Positions 17,813 to 27,546 are shown, numbered from the stretch's first letter. The stretch: DNA of 64,000 nucleotides from Sulfobacillus thermosulfidooxidans DSM 9293 (GCF_900176145.1 NZ_FWWY01000001.1:3548360-3612359), one strand, 5' to 3'. Notes: generated by a model not told the origin, from the sequence alone. Translations and numbers: made by a program.

Positions 17813-18397
17813 ATGCCGAGCCGCATCTATACGCGAAATGGTGATGGGGGCATCACGCGTTTGAGTACCGGTCAAAAAATTGAAAAGCACTCGCAAAGAG
17901 TCAATGCCTATGGCACTCTTTACGAGCTTAACGCATTTATCGGCCAAGCTCGCGCCTATTTGTCAGAGTCTCGACCCTCCCCAGTTCCGGACGAATGGAC
18001 TCATTTAGAGGCATTTCTTCACGACCTGCAACATCGTTTGTTTATGGTCGGCCGAGACTTATCGACGACATTTGATGACGAAGGACAAGCGAGTACACCG
18101 CCCGCTTTAACCAAACAGTTGGAGCAATTAGCCGATACGCTGCGAAACCATACACCCCCATGGAAACCCTTTACGATTCCAGAAGGGAGTTTAGCGGCAA
18201 CGAGCCTGTATATCGCAACAACCGTGTGCCGACGCGCTGAGCGGGAAATTTGGGCTCTCAACAAGCTAGAGAAAGTGCCCCATGCTGTTTTAACGTTTAT
18301 GAACCGACTTTCCGATGTTCTATTCGCGGCGGCCCGCTACGTGAATGCACAATTAGGCATCCACGAAGAGGCCACCGGCATGCCCCAAACATATTAA
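17813..18397 (+). CDS. pduO: PduO-type ATP:cob(I)alamin adenosyltransferase
   Basis: 194 residues. It transfers the 5'-deoxyadenosyl group of ATP to cob(I)alamin to make coenzyme B12. The N-terminal ATP loop (YTRNGDGGITRLSTG, the TRxGDxG pattern) and the C-terminal CRRAERE and MNRLSDVLF motifs of the PduO/MMAB class are all present. The usual Thr of the TRTGD consensus is Asn here. SD AAAGGAGGG is 6-8 bases before ATG. It may share a transcript with the nitroreductase gene. The long hairpin just behind its stop probably ends the unit. Confidence 0.92.
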   Translation: MPSRIYTRNGDGGITRLSTGQKIEKHSQRVNAYGTLYELNAFIGQARAYLSESRPSPVPDEWTHLEAFLHDLQHRLFMVGRDLSTTFDDEGQASTPPALTKQLEQLADTLRNHTPPWKPFTIPEGSLAATSLYIATTVCRRAEREIWALNKLEKVPHAVLTFMNRLSDVLFAAARYVNAQLGIHEEATGMPQTY

Positions 18398-18699
18398 GAC
18401 AAGATATCACGCATCATCTTGCACAGTGGGCAGGATATTGTGTGATATCTTGTTTGCCTGGCAGGGGCTGATGCCTCGCTTTCTACCACAGCATCCTAAA
18501 GAGACTCCTCCCGGAATTTTTTAGTCATAACTCATCATCAGAACCTTTTTGCCAAATGCGCACGGATAATCCTCGCAGGCCTTTTGCTGTGGGTTCGCCG
18601 AAGCAGTCCGTTACGCATCTTGAAACAACGTAAAACATAAAATTCGGTGCCATGGTAAATCCTTAGGGCAATATCGCCGAATCAAAGGAGCTGGAACCT
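18398..18699. other. Intergenic region between pduO and DUF2512 gene
   Basis: About 300 bases. It holds the 55-base hairpin (18399-18453) and the SD of the following gene (AAAGGAG 18684-18690). A CATAAAAT string near 18637-18644 resembles sporulation -10 elements, but the -35 match is weak. Otherwise nothing recognised. Confidence 0.5.
18399..18453. terminator. Long hairpin behind pduO
   Basis: Arms ACAAGATATCAC (18399-18410) and GTGATATCTTGT (18442-18453) pair perfectly over 12 bp and continue 3 bp with one G-T pair. After a small internal loop, ATCTTGC/GCAGGAT adds 7 bp around a 7-base loop. It starts 2 bases after the stop and is followed by TTGCC, only weakly T-rich. It is most simply a terminator or 3' end hairpin, though its length and symmetry would also fit a small palindromic repeat element. 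Confidence 0.5.
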
Positions 18700-19044
18700 A
18701 TTAAATTTCTCAGTCTCCCCAAAATTGTGACACCCTTAATGCTCATCATAACCACCTGGCTTCTTGTACGCTTTGCCAACGGTCAGTGGTTTCCAGATCC
18801 CAGTGTGCTCACAACACTCGTACTCGTCGGACTAGGAATCGGCATTACCGGAACCGTAATTGATGGAATCCTCCTATACCGTACGGTCATATTTGAGCGG
18901 TTTTTAATATGGGTGACGGTCACTTTTATGGGACTTTATCTTGTCCTTCTCGTACTACCACAATCTGGGCTCTCAACGGTTATCATGGCCGCTATATCCC
19001 TGTTAACGGCCCTTATCGAACTGCTTGTCTCTTCCGGGCACTAA
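18700..19044 (+). CDS. DUF2512 (YndM-like) membrane protein, probable ATT start
   Basis: 114 residues if started at ATT 18700, with four predicted membrane helices and almost no soluble part. The well-placed SD AAAGGAG (18684-18690) is 9 bases from ATT, and the residues then read (M)KFLSLPKIVTPLM, which resembles the MK-start of DUF2512 proteins. The first conventional start is GTG 18727, nine codons in, with no SD. So ATT initiation is the best reading, unless the base is a sequencing error for ATG. Function of the family is unknown; in Bacillus it occurs in spore formers. It converges on the DUF2301 gene. Confidence 0.75.
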   Translation: MKFLSLPKIVTPLMLIITTWLLVRFANGQWFPDPSVLTTLVLVGLGIGITGTVIDGILLYRTVIFERFLIWVTVTFMGLYLVLLVLPQSGLSTVIMAAISLLTALIELLVSSGH

Positions 19045-19046
19045 TG

Positions 19047-19583
19047 TCACACCTCAAACAACGGTAATTTAGCTCGGCCCAGTACCAAACTAAGCCATAG
19101 CGCCGCCAATCCCAGCCATGCTAGACCTAAATACGGCTCTGTGACATGCAATATTAATAAGATGCCTAGAGTCACCGAGTACCATGGAATGACTTTTCCG
19201 GCCCAGAAATGAAAACAATGAGTTTCTTTGGCTGCCATAATCGCACTCCCAGCCAGGGACAAAGCCCATCCTCCTAACGGCCACAACGGCCAGAGCACCA
19301 ACCCCAAAATCACTAAGGAGCGGACAACCCAACGCCATTGCTTGAGCCACACTAAAAACGTCCATCCCGCAACGATTAAACTTGCACTAATCCATCCCTG
19401 CATCCAAAACTGCAGTGAATGCGAATGGATAAGACTCGCAATCGCTTCGCCAAGTAGGCCCAACACCAACATGACTAAGGCAAGCCGGTAAATCTTGTCT
19501 CGTTTGGCGGGATAAGGAGGCATCGTAATTCCCGGCGGCGGGGTTAAATGTTGAACCAATTCTTCTCGCGACATTTTACTCAT
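19047..19583 (-). CDS. DUF2301-like integral membrane protein
   Basis: 178 residues with about six predicted membrane helices from residue 32 on. The short cytosolic N-terminus reads MSKMSREELVQHL. The AAKETHCFHFW segment resembles the KEAFCF motif of DUF2301 proteins. ATG 19583 overlaps the dnaE stop as ATGA and has AGAGGG 9 bases upstream, so the longer reading to 19667 inside dnaE is rejected. Coupled to dnaE; function unknown. Confidence 0.72.
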   Translation of the reverse strand: MSKMSREELVQHLTPPPGITMPPYPAKRDKIYRLALVMLVLGLLGEAIASLIHSHSLQFWMQGWISASLIVAGWTFLVWLKQWRWVVRSLVILGLVLWPLWPLGGWALSLAGSAIMAAKETHCFHFWAGKVIPWYSVTLGILLILHVTEPYLGLAWLGLAALWLSLVLGRAKLPLFEV

Positions 19584-22342
19584 ATGTTCCATCCCTCTTT
19601 CTGTTCTACACGTCTCCCACAGGCAATAACGTTTGGTAACTGCCGGATCGCATCTAAACTGTGCCACGTTGCCTTCATCGGCATGGTCTCAAACTTCCAC
19701 GCCCGCCCTTTTTCATTTCCTATAATAACAGGACATGAACCTGGATACTTTTGCGCAATATCCGATAAGGCTCTTTGCCACCATCTTACATCGACGGCAC
19801 CCGTAATACGCACATAAATTGGCCCATTGGCTACAGGCCACCCAAGACCAAAACTTTTTATGGCGTCTACCCTAAGCCCCTTCTCGGCCTTATCCGTGGA
19901 AAACAATTCTAATTGTGACGAGCGTACAACATGGCCGGGTAACTCGGCTAAACACCCGGCTTCTTGTAACAGATCTGCCACCCGTCCGCCAACCCGCCGA
20001 GATATCCGCTGATACGCTTCTTGTTGGGATGAATAGGCGCCTCCTTCTTCACGTTCTTTCCGGATCTGTTCGGCGATTGCGACATTCAGTCCCCGAACAA
20101 CCGACAATCCCGCATAGATTTCCTCTCCGCCAATCACGTGAAATTCTTCGCCACTATAACGAATGTCCGGGGGGCGTATGACTATGCCCTGACTCACCGC
20201 CGCGATCATTTCGTGTATTAAGCGATCGGGACTTAGAGTACTCAGTTCGGCGGCCCAAAAGTGCAAGGGAAAATGCGCCTTAAGAAACGCTATATAATAA
20301 CTCAACATCCCATAAGCTGCGGCATGGGACTTATTAAACCCATAATCGGCAAAGGCTGTGATGCGTTCCCAAAGACTTTGTATTTCTTCCCTTTTCCATC
20401 CCAAGCGTAATGCACGGGTCATGAAGTCAGATGCCATGTTAGCAAGGATTTGATGATCCTTTTTACTAATAGCTCGTCGAAATAAGTCTGCCTCCGCTAA
20501 CGAATAACCCCCAACACGTTGCACCAAGGTCATTAATTGTTCTTGATAAATCATGACTCCGAAAGTATCTTGACACACACTTCCTAGAACATCATCCGGA
20601 ATGGGCTGTTGCCCCTGACGCCGCTCTAAATAGGTTTGAATCGTCTCCATGGGACCTGGGCGGTATAATGCGACGACATCGATAATGTCTTCCGCGCGTT
20701 GCGGTTTCATACGTTGCAACAGCTGCCGTACACCTTTGCCATCCAACTGAAATATGGCATCGGTATCCCCACGGCCCAAGAGTCTTAGGGTGCGTTCGTC
20801 GTGTCGATCGACCTGGTCAAACATGTCCTCATGATCACGATGGACCCGGTCAATAACACTCAGGGTTCGCAGTCCTAAAAGATCTAGTTTCAACAGCCCT
20901 AAATGTTCAACGGATGTCATATCCATTTGCGTAACGAGTTGGCCATCAGGGTCTTTGACACAAGGGATAAACTCTCCTAAGGGCCGATTGGATAAGACCA
21001 CTCCTGCAGCATGGACGGAAGCATGACGGGGCAGTCCTTCCAATAAGCGACTTAGTGTCCACCACTGCCCGCTAGAATCTATCCGGTCCATTAAGGTCCG
21101 TAATTCGGCTCCCCCATCATCTATGCGCAAAGCAGCTATCCCCTGCACATAACGTAAAACCTCATCAACCTGAGTACCCGAAATCCCTAGAACACGGGCC
21201 ACGTCCCGTAAAACCGCACGCACTCCTAGTGTCCCGTAAGTTCCAATTTGGGCCACATGATCTTCGCCCCATCGTTGGCGTAAATAAGCTATTAATTGGT
21301 AGCGTTTTTGAGAATCGACATCCAAATCAATGTCCGGAAGATTCTTACGGTACGGATTGAGAAATCGCTCAAAAATTAAATGATGCTGCAAAGGGTCGAT
21401 GCGGGTAATTCCAAGCACGCGAGCAACCAAACTCCCCGCGGCTGAGCCGCGACCTGGACCAATGGCAATATGGTGCTGAGCCGCGAAGTCTACCAAATCC
21501 TGCACGATCAAAAAATACGAAGCATATCCCATGTCGGTAATAATCTGCAATTCATGTTGTAGGCGTTCTTGATAATGGGAAAATGGCTCCGGATGCCATG
21601 CTTTTAGGCCGGCTCGAGCTTTTTGCCATAATATTTCTTCATCATCTTTCGCGGATGAACTGAAAGAGGGCATATAAAATCCCCTCCGGGGCAACACGTC
21701 AGGTGCTGGGTCTTGAAAGAGACGCGAGCGCCACTGGGTGGGATAGGATTGCAACAGCTGTTCAGGACTTTGAATACTGCTCGCAAACCCCGAAGGTTTA
21801 TGATTACCAAGTCGCGTTAACACCTGGTACGCTTGGGCCGCACCCGGATGACGATTAAACCGAACGGGGCATAGAGGAATCCACAATAAATCGTGAGAGG
21901 GCATGTTGGGCACAAGCTCCTCCACAATCACACCAAAGGGAAGGGACCGAATCAAGGGCAAAACGGGTTCCCAATCTGAGCGTGTCTCATGCCACAACAA
22001 TAAGAGAAGATGGGGCGATGCCACCTGTTCAATGTCGGCAACCCTATCATCTTGGGTCATGCCACAAAGTTCTTGCCATCCTGTCTCATCTAACGCATAC
22101 AAAGACACCAGGCACGATGCGGTAGATATTTGCACGTGCCGGCTTATTCCTAACCACGGCTGAATATGCCGAAGCCGGGCCTCCCGATCGAAATGCTCAG
22201 ATGCCGCTAACGAAAGATAATCGGCCAGACCCGCCGATTCATACCCTAAAGTATGGAGTTCGGAAAGTCCGACCGATATATCCCAGGTTGATTGTAATAA
22301 TGAATAAGCTGACCAAATGTTAAGCAACGGAAAGGACAGCAT
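19580..22342 (-). CDS. dnaE: DNA polymerase III alpha subunit, short form
   Basis: 920 residues, against about 1100-1160 for most DnaE. Catalytic elements are intact: GPGRGSAAGS at residues 295-304, the two Asp of PDIDLDVD at 336-343, and the third in LKLDLLGLRTL. The N-terminal PHP domain is degenerate: the HxH metal site before YSLL is replaced by NIW, so PHP nuclease activity is unlikely. The C-terminus after the helix-hairpin-helix is shortened, and the OB-fold region looks reduced. ATG 22342 has AAGG about 9 bases upstream. It lies 23 bases behind typA. It may be the lagging-strand or repair polymerase if a PolC is encoded elsewhere (inference). Confidence 0.92.
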   Translation of the reverse strand: MLSFPLLNIWSAYSLLQSTWDISVGLSELHTLGYESAGLADYLSLAASEHFDREARLRHIQPWLGISRHVQISTASCLVSLYALDETGWQELCGMTQDDRVADIEQVASPHLLLLLWHETRSDWEPVLPLIRSLPFGVIVEELVPNMPSHDLLWIPLCPVRFNRHPGAAQAYQVLTRLGNHKPSGFASSIQSPEQLLQSYPTQWRSRLFQDPAPDVLPRRGFYMPSFSSSAKDDEEILWQKARAGLKAWHPEPFSHYQERLQHELQIITDMGYASYFLIVQDLVDFAAQHHIAIGPGRGSAAGSLVARVLGITRIDPLQHHLIFERFLNPYRKNLPDIDLDVDSQKRYQLIAYLRQRWGEDHVAQIGTYGTLGVRAVLRDVARVLGISGTQVDEVLRYVQGIAALRIDDGGAELRTLMDRIDSSGQWWTLSRLLEGLPRHASVHAAGVVLSNRPLGEFIPCVKDPDGQLVTQMDMTSVEHLGLLKLDLLGLRTLSVIDRVHRDHEDMFDQVDRHDERTLRLLGRGDTDAIFQLDGKGVRQLLQRMKPQRAEDIIDVVALYRPGPMETIQTYLERRQGQQPIPDDVLGSVCQDTFGVMIYQEQLMTLVQRVGGYSLAEADLFRRAISKKDHQILANMASDFMTRALRLGWKREEIQSLWERITAFADYGFNKSHAAAYGMLSYYIAFLKAHFPLHFWAAELSTLSPDRLIHEMIAAVSQGIVIRPPDIRYSGEEFHVIGGEEIYAGLSVVRGLNVAIAEQIRKEREEGGAYSSQQEAYQRISRRVGGRVADLLQEAGCLAELPGHVVRSSQLELFSTDKAEKGLRVDAIKSFGLGWPVANGPIYVRITGAVDVRWWQRALSDIAQKYPGSCPVIIGNEKGRAWKFETMPMKATWHSLDAIRQLPNVIACGRRVEQKEGWNI

Positions 22343-22365
22343 GAGATATCCTTACCTTCCGGGCC

Positions 22366-24186
22366 TTACAGTTTTTGAATCTTTTCTCGCTTACGCAAAG
22401 TCTTATCTAATGTCGCTTTCCGCAACCGAATAGATTTTGGCGTAATCTCCACCAGTTCATCAGACTTGACATATTCTAACGCTAAATCCAGGGTTAAAGG
22501 TCGTGGTGGGGTTAATCGCACCGCTTCATCCGATGTGGAGCTCCGCATATTCGTCACGTGTTTCTTCTTACACACGTTTAGTTCCAGATCGGTTGGGCGA
22601 CTATTTTCACCCACAACCATTCCTGCATAGACGGGAGTACCAGGTCCCACAAAAAGTATTCCACGTTGTTGCGCGTTATCTAAAGCGTAGGACGTCGTTA
22701 CCCCGTCTTCGATCGCGATTAAAGCCCCTCGAGGCGTTTCTTCAATTGGTCCCGAATAAGGCTGATAGCCTTCGAACAAGTGATTCATGATACCATATCC
22801 GCGGGTCTGGTTGACAAACGCGGTCCGAAATCCTAGCAATCCTCGAGCGGGAATTAAAAATTCCAACCGCGTCTGATTGGGACCGGCCTGTCCCATATGC
22901 AGCATTTCGGCCTTACGCGGCCCCAATAGTTCCATCACCGGTCCAACATATTCGTCCGGGACATCGAGGTAGAGATGCTCGACAGGTTCCATCAGTCCCT
23001 CCGGCGTTTTGTGCATAATGACCTCCGGCTTGGACACTTCCATTTCGTAGCCTTCCCGTCGCATTTGCTCTAATAAAATTCCTAGATGCAGTTCGCCGCG
23101 GCCAGATACTCGGAACACTTCGGCATCTTCGGTTTCTTCCACTTTTAAGGCCACATTCCGTTCTTGCTCTCGTAATAGCCGTTCCCGTAAGTGACGTGAG
23201 GTAACAAATTGCCCCTCTTGACCCGCAAAAGGACTCGTATTGACACCAATTAAAATGGTCAATGTCGGTTCATCGACGACAATGGGCGGTAATGGCATGG
23301 GATTGTCTGCATCGGTAATGGTTTCCCCAATGTTTACATCGGGCAACCCAGCTAATGTGACAATATCCCCTACCGTAGCAGTCTCTAACTCCACGCGTTT
23401 TAAACCGATGCGACCAAAAATTTTGCTTAAGCGAGCTCGGCGGACCGCTCCGTCATGATCAACAATCCCTACCGTTTGATTGACAGCGACACGACCTTGC
23501 GTGACGCGTCCAATCGCCATACGTCCCAAGTAGTCATCGTGTTCTAGTGTCGTCACCAGAATTTGCAGAGGTGCTGTCTCATCTCCTACAGGAAAGGGAA
23601 TTTCCCGCAGAATCGTCTCAAACAACGGTTCTAAAGAGCCGCTTTCTGGCAACACAGGCTCGACCGAAGCAACCCCTTGTTTAGCTGACGCATACAACAC
23701 AGGGAATTCAAGTTGGTCATCAGATGCTTCCAAGTCAATGAAGAGTTCTAATACCTGGTCAACAACCTCATGAGGACGTGCACCTTCCCGGTCCATTTTA
23801 TTCAGCACAACGATAGGCTTAATCCCCGCACTTAACGCTTTTTGAAGAACATACCGGGTTTGTGGCATGGGACCTTCATTGGCATCGACAACCAAGAGCG
23901 CTCCATCGACCATACTTAAAATGCGTTCGACTTCCCCGCCAAAGTCGGCATGCCCCGGTGTATCTACAATGTTTATTGTGGTATCGTGGTATCGGATGGC
24001 GGTCGTCTTTGACAAAATGGTAATACCCCGTTCCCGCTCCAAATCATTGGAATCCAGAACCCGATCAGTCATTTGACTAGGATCCCGAAAAATACCACTT
24101 TGCCGTAACATGGCATCCACCAATGTGGTTTTACCATGGTCAACATGTGCAATAATTGCTATATTTCGTATATCGCGCCGTTCCAA
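22366..24186 (-). CDS. typA: Ribosome-associated GTPase TypA/BipA
   Basis: 606 residues, typical length. GTPase motifs: G1 AHVDHGKTT, the switch region RERGITI, G3 [10 protein letters not shown]4 NKMDRE. EF-G-like domains III and V and the TypA-specific C-terminal domain (with [20 protein letters not shown]) follow. It acts on the 50S subunit in assembly and stress adaptation. It lies downstream of murD with 40 bases between, and upstream of dnaE, in one leftward unit. Confidence 0.97.
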   Translation of the reverse strand: MERRDIRNIAIIAHVDHGKTTLVDAMLRQSGIFRDPSQMTDRVLDSNDLERERGITILSKTTAIRYHDTTINIVDTPGHADFGGEVERILSMVDGALLVVDANEGPMPQTRYVLQKALSAGIKPIVVLNKMDREGARPHEVVDQVLELFIDLEASDDQLEFPVLYASAKQGVASVEPVLPESGSLEPLFETILREIPFPVGDETAPLQILVTTLEHDDYLGRMAIGRVTQGRVAVNQTVGIVDHDGAVRRARLSKIFGRIGLKRVELETATVGDIVTLAGLPDVNIGETITDADNPMPLPPIVVDEPTLTILIGVNTSPFAGQEGQFVTSRHLRERLLREQERNVALKVEETEDAEVFRVSGRGELHLGILLEQMRREGYEMEVSKPEVIMHKTPEGLMEPVEHLYLDVPDEYVGPVMELLGPRKAEMLHMGQAGPNQTRLEFLIPARGLLGFRTAFVNQTRGYGIMNHLFEGYQPYSGPIEETPRGALIAIEDGVTTSYALDNAQQRGILFVGPGTPVYAGMVVGENSRPTDLELNVCKKKHVTNMRSSTSDEAVRLTPPRPLTLDLALEYVKSDELVEITPKSIRLRKATLDKTLRKREKIQKL

Positions 24187-24226
24187 CTTAAAAGCCCTCC
24201 TGAATAAACAAACTCCCCGTTATTCC

Positions 24227-25573
24227 TTACAACCTGTTCACAATTTCGCGAAATCGTTGGCCGCGCTCTTCAAAGTTTTGAAACATATCATAGCTAGCCG
24301 CTGCCGGTGACAACAATACCGTGTCACCAGCTTTCGCCACTTGACGGGCTGCGTCCACAGCCTGTTCAAATGTATCAACACGCATAACGGGTATTGTACT
24401 ATACCGCGCTATGGCTTGGGCAAGCTTTTCACGAACTTGCCCTAGAACGATGACATGATGCACCGAACTGTGGGCAATAGCTTGACCCAACTCATCGTAA
24501 TCCAGATGCTTGTCATATCCTCCAGCTATCAAAACGATCGGGTCCGTAATAGCCCGCAATGCTGCCATTGTCCGGTCCGGAGCCGTGGCGATGGAGTCGT
24601 TAATATATAAGATGTTATCATGTTTACGCACTTTTTCCAAACGATGCGGCACACCATGAAAACGCTCGATAGCCTGTCTCATCGCATGCATATTGCCCCC
24701 CGCCATTTTGACAATGGCGGCCGCAGCCAAAACGTTGAGAACGTTATGAGTTCCTGGCAGCTGAATGCTGTTGACAGGAAAACAGGGCGTAAGGGCATGA
24801 GAAAAGTCCCTAAACATGATCCAGTCTTGCGCGATAAAAGTTCCGGGTTGGCCGTGATCCTCCAGCGAAAAATATAAAACATGTCCTTTAGGCACGGCTT
24901 CCATCATGTCCAAAAAGGTCGGGGGATAGGGCAACACTAACCAGTCGTCCGGACTTTGGAATTGGAAAATATGAGATTTGGCTTGAGCATAGGCACTCAT
25001 GGAGCCATGAATATCTAAATGATTGGGCGAGAGATTGAGAATAGCCGCCCCGTGTGGACTGTGTTCCACCAATTCCAATTGAAAGCTAGAGAGTTCCATA
25101 ACCACCCAACTGTCGGGTCTAATTTGACTAAAATCATCCCATAATGAGTGACCAATATTTCCGCCCACAAATACTGGATGTGTGCCATCTTCACGGAGGG
25201 CTTCCCCCACTAACGTCGTGGTTGTGGTCTTGCCTGCTGATCCGGTAATTCCCATGATGGGGGCCGGACAGTGCTGAAAGAACACGTCCGTTTCACAAGA
25301 AATTTTGGTTCCTTGCTTACTCATTTGTTCAATGGGTCGGAGATTTTTGACCATCCCTGGGGTTAAATAAACCGTATCAAGATGAGGAACCCGAGACAAA
25401 TCGGTAAGGTAATGTTCTCCACCGAAAACTGAAATATTTTCCAATCCCATCTGCGCTAAGGACTCGCGAATGGATGCTTGGGGCCTCTTATCAGCCACTA
25501 TGACCTCCATTCCTTGAGCGCGGAGAAAAGGGACCAGGGGCCGATTATTAACCCCTAGTCCAACAATAGCCAC
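24227..25573 (-). CDS. murD: UDP-N-acetylmuramoyl-L-alanine:D-glutamate ligase, 5' end possibly frameshifted
   Basis: Adds D-Glu to UDP-MurNAc-L-Ala in peptidoglycan precursor synthesis; cytosolic ATP-dependent ligase. Visible motifs: N-terminal Rossmann GLGVNNRPL, P-loop GSAGKTTTTT, and LNLSPNHLDIHG. The in-frame reading must begin at GTG 25573, which has no SD. The natural start is ATG 25590, which overlaps the aspC stop as ATGA and has GGAG 8 bases upstream. It is out of frame by one base because of an A7 run (25574-25580). With eight As the protein would begin MSQQKKVAIVGLG, the usual MurD N-terminus. So either a sequencing error or slippage at A7. It lies outside the murG-murB-murA block. 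Confidence 0.9.
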   Translation of the reverse strand: MAIVGLGVNNRPLVPFLRAQGMEVIVADKRPQASIRESLAQMGLENISVFGGEHYLTDLSRVPHLDTVYLTPGMVKNLRPIEQMSKQGTKISCETDVFFQHCPAPIMGITGSAGKTTTTTLVGEALREDGTHPVFVGGNIGHSLWDDFSQIRPDSWVVMELSSFQLELVEHSPHGAAILNLSPNHLDIHGSMSAYAQAKSHIFQFQSPDDWLVLPYPPTFLDMMEAVPKGHVLYFSLEDHGQPGTFIAQDWIMFRDFSHALTPCFPVNSIQLPGTHNVLNVLAAAAIVKMAGGNMHAMRQAIERFHGVPHRLEKVRKHDNILYINDSIATAPDRTMAALRAITDPIVLIAGGYDKHLDYDELGQAIAHSSVHHVIVLGQVREKLAQAIARYSTIPVMRVDTFEQAVDAARQVAKAGDTVLLSPAAASYDMFQNFEERGQRFREIVNRL

Positions 25574-25586
25574 TTTTTTTGCTGAC

Positions 25587-26789
25587 TCATTCTGCTGACT
25601 CCAACAATTGTTCCATCCGGTCTAATCCCGTCTCAATACGTTCCATAGACGTCGCATAGGACATGCGGAAATAATCAGGCATTCCAAATCCTGATCCCGG
25701 CACCACGGCCACGTTGGCCTGTTCTAGCCAGGCAAGAGCCAAATCATCAGCATCGCGAATCACTCGGCCTCCAACCTGGCGTCCTTTCCATGCGGCCATA
25801 TTCACCCAGACGTAAAATGCTCCCTGAGGAGTCGAAGCAGCCAAACCTTCCATCGCATTGAGCCGTGCCACGATATAACGCCGCCGCCGATCAAATTCGC
25901 GCCGCATGGCATCTACCTCATCCTGTGGACCCGTCAAGGCTTCAAGGGCAGCATATTGAGAAATGGTTGAGGGATTGGAGGTCGATTGAGACTGCAAACT
26001 CGCCATGGCTTTAATTAAATGTTTGGGGCCTGCAGCGTACCCAATACGCCATCCAGTCATCGCATAAGATTTGGAGACCCCGTTAATAATAAGTGTGCGT
26101 TCCCGCATTTCTGGAAAGCGGGCAATGGATGCATGCACCGTGTCATCATAAACCAATCGATTGTAAATTTCATCCGAGATCACCCATAAATCATGCGCCA
26201 CGGCAAACTGCGCAATCTCTTCAAGAACTGAGGGGCGGATGACTACACCACTGGGGTTGCTCGGTGAATTAAGCATCAACCCTCTAGAGGCATGAGTTAC
26301 AACTTTCTCTAAATCTTCGACACGTAATTCACCATCATGGTCTGGCGCAATCGGGACATATTGGACAACGCCCTCAGCCAATGTAATTTGTTCCGGATAC
26401 GTCACCCAATAGGGAACGGGTAATAAGACCCCGTCACCGGGATTCACCAAGGCCATTACGGCATTATACAGTGAGTGCTTAGCTCCGACTGACACTAATA
26501 TTTCGTCTGGTTCGTAATGTAAACCGGTATCTAAATGAATCCGTTCGGCAATGGCTTTTTTAAGGGCCTCAATGCCGCCAACCGCCGTATATCGAGTATG
26601 CCCGTGATTTATAGCCTGAATAGCAGCTTCGCGAATATTTTCGGGAGTATCAAAATCCGGCTCTCCCGCCCCGAAATTGACCACATCATTCCCCTGGGCA
26701 ATTAACGCTTTGGCTTTAGAATCAATGGCCATGGTGGGTGACGGTTTTAATTGGGCAACTCTGTTTGCTAGGGACAACGTCTTTACCAT
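25587..26789 (-). CDS. aspC: Aspartate aminotransferase (PLP, class I)
   Basis: 400 residues. It converts aspartate plus 2-oxoglutarate to oxaloacetate plus glutamate. The fold type I aminotransferase motifs are visible: FGAGEPDFDTP, NSPSNPSG, SDEIYNRLVY, and the PLP-lysine segment NGVSKSYAMTGWRIGY. The C-terminal Arg that holds the substrate carboxylate is in FRMSYAT. AGGAGG lies 5 bases before ATG 26789; the extension to 26852 runs into the preceding gene. It is coupled (ATGA) to murD downstream and follows the creatininase-family gene closely. It could also serve prephenate or other amino donors. Confidence 0.95.
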   Translation of the reverse strand: MVKTLSLANRVAQLKPSPTMAIDSKAKALIAQGNDVVNFGAGEPDFDTPENIREAAIQAINHGHTRYTAVGGIEALKKAIAERIHLDTGLHYEPDEILVSVGAKHSLYNAVMALVNPGDGVLLPVPYWVTYPEQITLAEGVVQYVPIAPDHDGELRVEDLEKVVTHASRGLMLNSPSNPSGVVIRPSVLEEIAQFAVAHDLWVISDEIYNRLVYDDTVHASIARFPEMRERTLIINGVSKSYAMTGWRIGYAAGPKHLIKAMASLQSQSTSNPSTISQYAALEALTGPQDEVDAMRREFDRRRRYIVARLNAMEGLAASTPQGAFYVWVNMAAWKGRQVGGRVIRDADDLALAWLEQANVAVVPGSGFGMPDYFRMSYATSMERIETGLDRMEQLLESAE

Positions 26790-26808
26790 AGGGGCCTCCT
26801 TGAAAATG

Positions 26809-27546
26809 TTATGACGTGCGTTCAAATAGATCATCATTCCAAAGGCGTTCAAGGAGCTGACTCAATTCTTGAACGACCACTGCCGCAATTCTTTCCCCTT
26901 TCTCCTTGGTACCCAGTCGTCCATCACCCGTGGTGGCATGACGGAGACTTTTATCGTTTATTCCTGGACCTTTCATTCGATACCGCGGTCGAAAAGGGTT
27001 AAATGATGCATCGTCCATATGCACCAGATCTGGTGCAATAGCCAGCATCACCGATGTTTCGTCTTCTCCCGCATGACCTTGACTTGTCGTGATTGTTAAG
27101 ATTTGCTGACTAAAATCGAGCCACCAGTTCACCAGCACGACCCGAACATTTTCCTGGGCAATCTGCTCCATCGCAGCTTGTAATGCTGGCGTATTACCGC
27201 CATGACCATTCAATAAGATAAGGTTTTTAATCCCCCATTGGGCAGCGCCGATTCCGATTTCCGCCACATATTGTTGTAATACGCTGGCCGATACGGAAAT
27301 GGTGCCTGCCCACACACTTAAATCGGGTGTATGCCCATATGGCACAGGCGGTAAAATCAGGATCCGGTCCGAATACGTGTTTTCTAGTTGCTCAGCAAAA
27401 TACCACGGGGCCATGTTATCGGTACCCAATGGACAATGTTGCCCGTGTGCTTCGACACTGCCCGTCGGCAAAATCGCGGTATCATAGTGCCCAATAATAT
27501 GTTCCAAGAAATTTTTCGTGGTAATCTGATCCCAGTACATTCTCAT
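26809..27546 (-). CDS. Creatininase-family amidohydrolase
   Basis: 245 residues. The metal-binding signature of the creatininase superfamily is complete: GSVEAHGQHCPLGTD, NGHGGN and HAGEDETS. Members include creatininase, the FAPy deformylase ArfB and mycofactocin MftE; nothing here picks one. The ATG overlaps the SASP-gene stop (ATGA), so the two are translationally coupled, an unusual pairing. aspC follows 20 bases later. Confidence 0.88.
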   Translation of the reverse strand: MRMYWDQITTKNFLEHIIGHYDTAILPTGSVEAHGQHCPLGTDNMAPWYFAEQLENTYSDRILILPPVPYGHTPDLSVWAGTISVSASVLQQYVAEIGIGAAQWGIKNLILLNGHGGNTPALQAAMEQIAQENVRVVLVNWWLDFSQQILTITTSQGHAGEDETSVMLAIAPDLVHMDDASFNPFRPRYRMKGPGINDKSLRHATTGDGRLGTKEKGERIAAVVVQELSQLLERLWNDDLFERTS

